Source: Adineta vaga (Eukaryota > Rotifera). From it: 64,000 nucleotides of DNA. Below are positions 57,256 through 64,000 of this stretch, one piece after another. The DNA lies in NCBI GenBank assembly GCA_021613535.1, contig CP075494.1:16678001-16742000 (forward strand). Direction: 5' to 3'. The notes beneath the pieces were generated by a model that saw only the letters and a list, made by a program, of their open reading frames with translations, was not told where the DNA came from and did not search any database. How positions within the stretch are numbered: the first letter of the stretch is position 1; each line of letters opens with the position of its first letter. The translations under genes and the position numbers were made by a program.

Positions 57256-58972
57256 TATTATCACCTGAATAAATCAAAGCCTACTTTTCCAAACTGAAAG
57301 CAAAGCGATGTAAAGAAGGTAGTCAACTTCGGTCAAAGCCATCGATACAACTTTCAAGCAACTCCAACAATAGTGTAGTCGATAAAAATGCAATGGACAA
57401 CGAAAAGGAAACGATAATCGATACGTAGGATATCTTAGCGACGGATTCGACTTTTTCCAGGATTTATTCGTTTTGTTATGCGTTCCAACTGAGATCTCAC
57501 TCGTTCCAAGTAGAACTCGATGAGCTCTATCGATTCCAAAAAAGAAAAATTCAAAAACTCACTTTCTTACCCCCAAAAAACCCCAAAACTGCGAAAAACC
57601 AGCAAAAAAACGTCGAATTTCGAGAAAATCCGTGGACGATTCGCCTTGAGACCTATTCCAAGAATTAAAACAATGATTCCAGATGTAACTCGATGAGCCC
57701 TATCGATTCCAATCATCAGATTTCCGATAGGTCACTTCCTTGATTTCCAAAAACCTGAAAAACCACCCAAATTTGCTGAAAACCCTACAAAAACCTCTGG
57801 CGATTCGCCGGGAGATCAGCTAAGAAGATTATGACAATGGTTCCAGATGTAACTCGATGAGATCTATCGATTTCACACTTGATTAAGGAATTTTGAACAT
57901 TTGATTGCCAAGAACCAGATTAATCACTGTATTCACAGTATATTAGGGTTTCTAACGAAAATCTGAAACAAAACGTATGTGTACATTTTAGTTTTGTGAG
58001 CAAGGCGACATGTACATTTTGTTTTTGTAAGCGAAATATATCAGTGTACATATGCACACATGAAATTTAATTTGATGTAGAAAACGAAAAATAATAGATT
58101 GTTCATGTTTTTCTTTTGAAAATGAATGACACGGTACTAGATGAACGAATAAACAACAAATGCATGTAGAGGTATCTATCGGACATACATATATACTTCA
58201 ACGCAATGTGAAGAAGTAGCATAATAGGAGAACGTTCAAGTTTTCCTTTCATAAAAATATTAATCGGTACTAAATAAACGATAAACAAAAAATAACTCCC
58301 GTTTAATTCATTTAAAAGGATATTTCATATGAGAATACAGTATCTGATCACAGAAAGGCAAAAATGGTTCTCTACTGTTTCACCAAAATGAAAACAATAA
58401 AATGCAATTCATCGTGATTATCTTCATGTTGGTCACTATGCATGTCAATATGATCCGAACAAAGCCAAATTGAATCTGTTGTAATTATTAATTTTACGAT
58501 AAGTTCAGCCCATAAAGAGGATTAAATATCATAATCAATATTTAGTCACCATGAGTTTTTTCAAGTTGATCGGCACGATCTCCTAGACAAGTCATGCAGC
58601 GACTATTTGTTGAACAGAGATTAACGACCAGATAGTTTTCTTTTTTTCGTTAGAAGTAGATATCTTTTCGTAGCAATGAATAAAAGAACGATGAAATCAA
58701 AATACTTTTGTTGATGCAGATTCAGTTTCAAATGGTATGTATCTTATTAATGAAATTTGTTCCGAATACAAACAATTATTTATACACGATGTATATCTAC
58801 TCTACCTACTCACAGGATTGGATGAGTAGTACAATAAAAATTCAATTGTTCGTGGCAACCTTATACGTGATTATCGGTTCTTGGTCGAATTCGAATGAGA
58901 TCAGAAATATTTCAGAAAGAAGGAGGAAAAATTGCATTGTCATTGTGTGTCCGAAGAATGTAATCTGTTAAC

Positions 58973-59750
58973 TTGAGAAAACAGTAATTGGCACCACTAA
59001 GTTTTTCAGTAATATCACAAAATGCTGTCTGAATTTTTTGATGTGGTAATAAAGGCAGGGATAATACGTTTGCTATTTGGCGATGTGCTTCATTACCCTC
59101 GGAATATGCGATTACACCTTTCTTTTTTTATTTGTCGCCAAATATTTTGGTCAAAATAGAATTGACGTCCTTTTATATTTGCTCTTATAATAGTTTTTCA
59201 AAAATACATTTTAAATCATCATCTCGAAATCGATTAATATTGATTGTGGAGCTAGAAAGATTTGATTATTTGAGCATAAACAATCAACTCAGCCAAAAGC
59301 CATGATACTATCAATGTTTTTGTAGGGAAAGCACTATGAACAATAGGTTTCATGCTGAAATCATCCCATATATGTATGCTATAACTTTGGTAGAATAACC
59401 GAGGAGCAGTTCTAAAGCTTCCATTGCAATTTCAGTGTTGATTTAATTCAAGTACTTGAAGACTAATAAGCGAAGAAAACCCAAATATTGATCGAACGCG
59501 TTATCACAGAATAATAAACTTTTATCTGTTGAAGTTCGACCAAGTGAGTAAGGCACCACGATCGCAGATAATGTCTTCGAAATTCCTGGTTATATCGACG
59601 AGCGATATTCATATAAAGAAGATTTCACACGATCAAATACAAAAATTGTACCGGCATTGTCATTGTCACGTCTGAATTTTTTCGCTTGTTTATCGTATAA
59701 CATAGAAACTGGTGCTGCTTGTTCTTTATCGATTCTTTGTTTGAAAGATT
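58973..59750 (-). pseudogene. MULE transposase relic
   Basis: Reading the minus strand across frames gives, in the usual MULE order: KEQAAPVSMLYDKQAKKF, TIFVFDRVKSSLYEYRSS, ISKTLSAIVVPYSLGRTSTD, LLFCDNAFDQYLGF, WDDFSMKPIVHSAFPTKT, LAPQSILIDFEMM (second catalytic Asp region), FDQNIWRQIKKE and NEAHRQIANVLSLPLLPHQK. At least five stops or frameshifts break it, and the N-terminal zinc finger and C-terminal part are missing. The motifs are those of bdelloid MULE transposases as I remember them. Confidence 0.65.
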
Positions 59751-60095
59751 AAACACGTTCATATCTACTCAATAAATAAAAGAAGAAATCGCTAGATATA
59801 TTCAAATCAGCATACAGAAACTTACAACAAACGAATACTAAAACAGCCATTAATCGATAAAAACAACTTGGAAAGTACTTGATAACAAATATCATATTTT
59901 TTAAATCATATTTCTCTAAATAATATGTTATTTTAATTATTGCGACACACTATATCCAATAAAGTATTACTCATTTAATCAAAACGAAACGTACAATTTC
60001 AACTAATCACATTCTATATTCCATTCATCCCTATGATCAATAAACGAATATAAATGAACAGAATTTCTAAATAGTCACCCAGAAATAGTATATCG

Positions 60096-60528
60096 GGGGG
60101 AAAAGCGGATCCTCATAGATCCTAGGATCCAGAAGGAACCATGATATCCAAGAGGATACAGTACGATTCACAAGGATCTCCTAGCATCCATCAAAATCTG
60201 GTAGGAGCTATCAAGATCCATAAAGAGCTAATTCATTCGAATTTGTTTTTCAACTAAATATTTGAATTAACTATAGAGTTATCGATGGTAAACACAAAGT
60301 AAAGGAGAGATGATAAAAATTGAATGAATTTCACTAGATTTAGATATTTTATCCAATAAATTCTAGGGAGAGAAAAGCAAACTATGAATCCCATAAAGTT
60401 TTCGGATCTTTATAAACTCTCGTGGATTTTCACAACTCGTAGGATCCGTGAGGATCCATGCGGAGCTGTAACGATCCAAAAATCTTGGGGGATTCGGGGA
60501 TCCAGGATCCGCTCTTCTCCCCTTCTAC
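60096..60528. mobile_element. GGATCC-rich miniature inverted-repeat element
   Basis: GGGGGGAAAAGCGGATCCTC (from 60095) and, on the other strand, GGGGAGAAGAGCGGATCCTG (from about 60523) are terminal inverted repeats. The inside is strewn with AGGATCC and GATCCA words in both orientations. No coding content; the plus frame 60384-60578 is chance. It lies inside the MULE centre. Confidence 0.5.
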
Positions 60529-62193
60529 TAAGTATAATTTTTTACTCAGAAAAAGTTAAGTCGTCAGACTCATTGTGATTATATCCTTTTTATTTCTTAT
60601 ATAATATCATATATAAAACTCTTCAACATTCTGATACAACACTCTTTTTTTTCCACATTTCTCAATTTGAATAAAAATAAGTTTTATGTCAATTTTTCTT
60701 CATTTATAATTATTCCATATTTAAGGATTACTAAAAATACTATTTCATGAAAATAAATTTTTTTCATTTCATTTTCATCAATACAATTGTTTTTCATATT
60801 CAAAATCTATGAAAAATTTATTTTAATATTTTTTATCATACAATTCAAAATTTTCCATCAAACAACAATTTTAGATTGTTTCAATTTATTTCATTTTATT
60901 CGCGCAAATGTCTCGACCAATAAACTTTTTTATATTGAACTAGTCGTCTTTCTATGTTCAATTAAACTGACAGACAGCGACATCTACACATTTTGTTATA
61001 ATACATATTTTTCTAGTGGTAAAATATTTTAGCCAATCCATAAAATTTCTTTTGTGGCCATAGCAGTGTTTCTAATGGCAAGTGTACAAAGCAAACACAA
61101 AATGTACAGAACACTTGCTATTCTCGAAATACACTCTACTGTACACTTAGACCGAAAAACAGAGTGTACAAAATACACTTTGCATCCAAAAACTACACTG
61201 TGTTTCTTATTGTGTTGATTTTTGTATGTATCTTGGATAAATAATTTTTCTTGTATTTATTGTTTATTCGTTCATCTAGTACCGTGTCATTCATTTTCAA
61301 AAGAAAAACATGAACAATCTATTATTTTTCGTTTTCTACATCAAATTAAATTTCATGTGTGCATATGTACACTGATATATTTCGCTTACAAAAACAAAAT
61401 GTACATGTCGCCTTGCTCACAAAACTAAAATGTACACATACGTTTTGTTTCAGATTTTCGTTAGAAACCCTAATATACTGTGAATACAGTGATTAATCTG
61501 GTTCTTGGCAATCAAATGTTCAAAATTCCTTAATCAAGTGTGAAATCGATAGATCTCATCGAGTTACATCTGGAACCATTGTCATAATCTTCTTAGCTGA
61601 TCTCCCGGCGAATCGCCAGAGGTTTTTGTAGGGTTTTCAGCAAATTTGGGTGGTTTTTCAGGTTTTTGGAAATCAAGGAAGTGACCTATCGGAAATCTGA
61701 TGATTGGAATCGATAGGGCTCATCGAGTTACATCTGGAATCATTGTTTTAATTCTTGGAATAGGTCTCAAGGCGAATCGTCCACGGATTTTCTCGAAATT
61801 CGACGTTTTTTTGCTGTTTTTTCGCAGTTTTGGGGTTTTTTGGGGGTAAGAAAGTGAGTTTTTGAATTTTTCTTTTTTGGAATCGATAGAGCTCATCGAG
61901 TTCTACTTGGAACGAGTGAGATCTCAGTTGGAACGCATAACAAAACGAATAAATCCTGGAAAAAGTCGAATCCGTCGCTAAGATATCCTACGTTTTACTT
62001 CAATATGTTCGTTCTTGATCGATTTATGAGACCACGAAACATACTCCGATCTATATTAAATTTCAACCTTTCACTGTCTTATCGAAAATTTACTATCAAT
62101 TGCAAATTTAAAGCAAATCTTCCCAATCATCTTGTAAGTGTACCTATTTTTGAAAGTTGAAAGCTCACCATATACTACTTCAATGCTATTCCC

Positions 62194-63521
62194 AGGTCAA
62201 CGAATCCGATGTCGGATCCGACAGAATCCTATAGGACTCCTGGTGACGGAATCGAATAGGAATCCGACTGTCAGAATCCACTACACTTCCGATAATATCG
62301 GATGAATTAAAAAAAATCTGAAAACACCTAATTTCTTTGTATTTTTTCGGATTCAAAATCCTTTAATTATTCACCTGATATCTATCTCGTAGGATTTTTC
62401 TGGATTGTTTTTCGATTTAAAATCCTTCACTTGTATTTCGTATATGCTCGAGTAGAGTATGATTCGTTTGGACTGATTTAGCATGGAATGCTGATTATGT
62501 AGATTGTATAGTGGTTTAAGGAAGGGATAGAGGAAACGGATCCGTGGAGAAATGTGATTTTTTTCCGGCTCTCAGAATCATAGGAGATGAAATATATGAA
62601 AGAATGCCAATGTCAAAGTTCTTTCGTGGAGAATTAATCGAGTGTTTCGGTGGAAACTGAACATTTTTCGGGAGATATAGTTGGAAATGTGAGTTGATGT
62701 TTGCGTTTCTTTTGGTTATGTCGTTCTGAGTTGTTGGGGATACCTAGTAGTGTTAATTATTTTCATAAGCAGTATTTGTACATCGTTAGGTAGTGTCGCC
62801 TTGGCGAAAGCACGAAGCTGGCAGTTATATTAGCAAAGCAACCCAGGAATATTCCGGACAGTTCCAGCTAGTTCCAAAAGCTTCCAACCGGAAAACTCAG
62901 GACAATGGAAGCAGTATTCCGATCGGAATTTCTCGGACTGTTCCGGTGAATTCCAGTCGGAATGTTCTGGTTCCGGCGGGATCTGGCTCGGATTTTTCGA
63001 CCTGGGTAAATGTTTTCAGGTTGTTAAGATGGTGGATGCCGCAGATTTTTATGGATCATACTTTATGATGGAGTTAGGAGGTATGAAATTAAAAAAACGG
63101 TCTGCTTAAAATGTGAATGGTTCGAAACTATGTATTTCAGTAGGCGTTAGGTAAAATATATTCATGAATAGCGTCAAATAGTTTAAATATCGTTTTTCAG
63201 GTTCATCTAATGCATTTTTTTGGTTGTTTATAATATTCATTTTAAGATCCATGTCGGAGTTCGTTGAATTTTGTCAGAGTGTGGTGGAAATCGTTCGAAG
63301 TCATGGGTTCACAGTAATAGGATCCGATCGGTTCCTTGATACTGGATACCATCGGACATAGTTAATATTAACCGATAGGATTCGTTGATCCGAAGGATTT
63401 CAATGCGATTCCGTCACCGAGAATCCAATTAAATCCTATAGGAACCCACAGAATCCGGTAAAATCCTATGCTTTCCGATCGGATCCGATCCGATTCGAGT
63501 ATGGGATTGGTCAACCTGGGT
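62194..63521. mobile_element. CCCAGGT-ended element rich in GGATCCGA/TCCGATCGGA words
   Basis: The left end CCCAGGTCAACGAATCCGAT and the right end GGATTGGTCAACCTGGG (63505-63521) are inverted repeats. Both ends contain clustered GATCCGAC, AATCCTATAGGA and TCCGATCGGATCC words. The inside has no recognisable gene; the plus frame 62793-63068 covers a nested repeat. It is possibly a non-autonomous DNA element. Confidence 0.5.
62841..63007. mobile_element. Nested miniature element with ACCCAGG ends
   Basis: CCCAGGAATATTCCGG (62842) and GGATTTTTCGACCTGGGT (ending 63007) frame about 165 bases packed with TTCCGG, CGGAATT and GTTCCAG words. The ends resemble those of the surrounding element, suggesting a related small family. 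Confidence 0.4.
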
Positions 63522-63637
63522 TGCATCATATTACTTTTACGTGATACCATACTCGTTAATCAACCTTTTAGATATAAGCAACATTTTCCTTATCAAGAAA
63601 TTCTCATTTTCTATATTGTATATATACACCTTCTTGT

Positions 63638-63640
<3 letters not shown>

Positions 63641-63669
<29 letters not shown>
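63641..63669. repeat. CT microsatellite
   Basis: About 14 CT units directly before TTTCAG, where it could act as a polypyrimidine tract of a leader intron of the next gene. Confidence 0.6.
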
Positions 63670-63672
<3 letters not shown>

Positions 63673-63788
63673 AGATCCTAAAAATTATACTGACTGAAAT
63701 TGGTCAATGTCCACAAATGTCGTTTACGGTTTTTGATTAAAAATCTCTGTTTTTTTATTTCAGATAATATTTGTTATAACTATTTGAT

Positions 63789-64000
63789 ATGTTTCGTCAT
63801 GTTTACAATCGCGTTCGTTTCAACTATTTATCTGCAATCATCGACCAGCAACTATCATACTATGGTAAGACCTACTGTATAGCTTTCTGTGTGCAAAACT
63901 TCTGTTATCTCATTGAGAAACTAATTAATTAGCAACGCCACCTCGAGGAGAATGCTATAGTGTAGATCAATGGGTTTCTTTGTTTGATCGTCTCGAGTTG
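63789..64000 (+). CDS. First exons of an unrecognised gene, runs off the right edge
   Basis: After the acceptor tttatttcag (about 63763) an ATG at 63789 opens exon 1 (63789-63864), reading MFRHVYNRVRFNYLSAIIDQ and then QLSYY. A 68-bp intron (gtaaga to attaattag) joins in phase to exon 2 from 63933 (TPPRGECYSVDQWVSLFDRL), which is still open at the window edge. Another frame through exon 1 gives a hydrophobic peptide but does not continue into exon 2 without a stop, so the first reading is preferred. Family not recognised. Confidence 0.45.

Larger units (their letters stand above)
57424..61995. mobile_element. Mutator-like (MULE) element with nearly identical 735-bp inverted arms
   Basis: The left arm 57424-58158 and right arm 61259-61995 are almost perfect complements (I found about one mismatch per several hundred bases). 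The ends read CGTAGGATATCTTAGCGACG. Each arm contains three spaced copies of CCAGATGTAACTCGATGAG followed by CTATCGATT, about 165-180 bases apart. The 3.1-kb centre holds a decayed MULE-type transposase (58973-59750, minus), an inserted GGATCC-rich element and AT-rich filler. No clear 9-bp target duplication was found. Confidence 0.65.

Noticed and set aside
63700-63882. Hydrophobic plus-strand frame read through the last exon
   Set aside because: It does not continue into the next exon without a stop; the alternative frame from ATG 63789 does so in phase.

Overview
The window looks like nuclear DNA of a bdelloid rotifer (Rotaria/Adineta type). This is inferred from sequence style and remembered families, not from a search. 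The signs are: AT-rich DNA with very short GT-AG introns (42-76 bp in most genes); domain families I know as greatly expanded in bdelloids (HTASVL-type Kelch repeats behind a Thr-rich stalk, B-box/coiled-coil/NHL proteins, two F-box families, CmcI-like hydroxylases, innexin); and nine short TGTGGG-like tracts, matching the telomeric hexamer reported for Adineta vaga. No rRNA, tRNA or CRISPR was recognised.

Positions 1-28 kb are gene-bearing and mostly host-like. They hold the 5' end of a membrane protein gene (minus), a Kelch-repeat surface protein (582-2088), an F-box/leucine-rich pseudogene (3027-4965), an unrecognised 187-residue protein (6777-7340), a small Asn-rich protein (8106-8336, minus), an NHL-repeat protein (9529-11595), a papain-like cysteine protease with an in-frame stop (13876-14753), decayed NHL and TPR copies, a claudin-like tetraspan (17049-17596), a decayed F-box gene (18278-19682), a rhodopsin-type GPCR (21072-22239), a fold-back element (22516-24127), a five-part innexin gene (24322-25652, minus) and a CmcI-like hydroxylase gene cut by a transposon (27547-28353). 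The telomere-like hairpins all lie in the first 38 kb.

Positions 28-46 kb are rich in DNA transposons. A 3.7-kb Tc1/IS630-like element has about 630-bp inverted repeats and an apparently intact four-exon transposase (28354-32062). A degenerate mariner-like element follows (32953-34830), then palindromic repeats, a piggyBac-like C-terminal relic, and a 6.8-kb EnSpm/CACTA-type element (39621-46440). That element carries two genes on the same strand, a possible BEN-like DNA-binding protein and a Tnp2/DUF4218-type transposase, framed by arrays of AACGCGTT-containing subterminal repeats.

Positions 46-64 kb hold a candidate secreted peptide precursor whose 3.9-kb intron is filled by a 92-bp satellite (46894-51115). 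An unknown gene is split by a non-autonomous LTR retrotransposon with a 5-bp target duplication and an antisense ORF (53045-55690). A DD37D mariner with one frameshift follows (55942-57255), then a 4.6-kb Mutator-like palindrome with nearly identical 735-bp arms and a ruined transposase (57424-61995), GGATCC-rich and CCCAGGT-ended small elements, and the first exons of a gene running off the right edge.

Exon joins are my own reading of GT-AG sites with phase checks. Family names rest on recognised motifs and have not been tested by database search.
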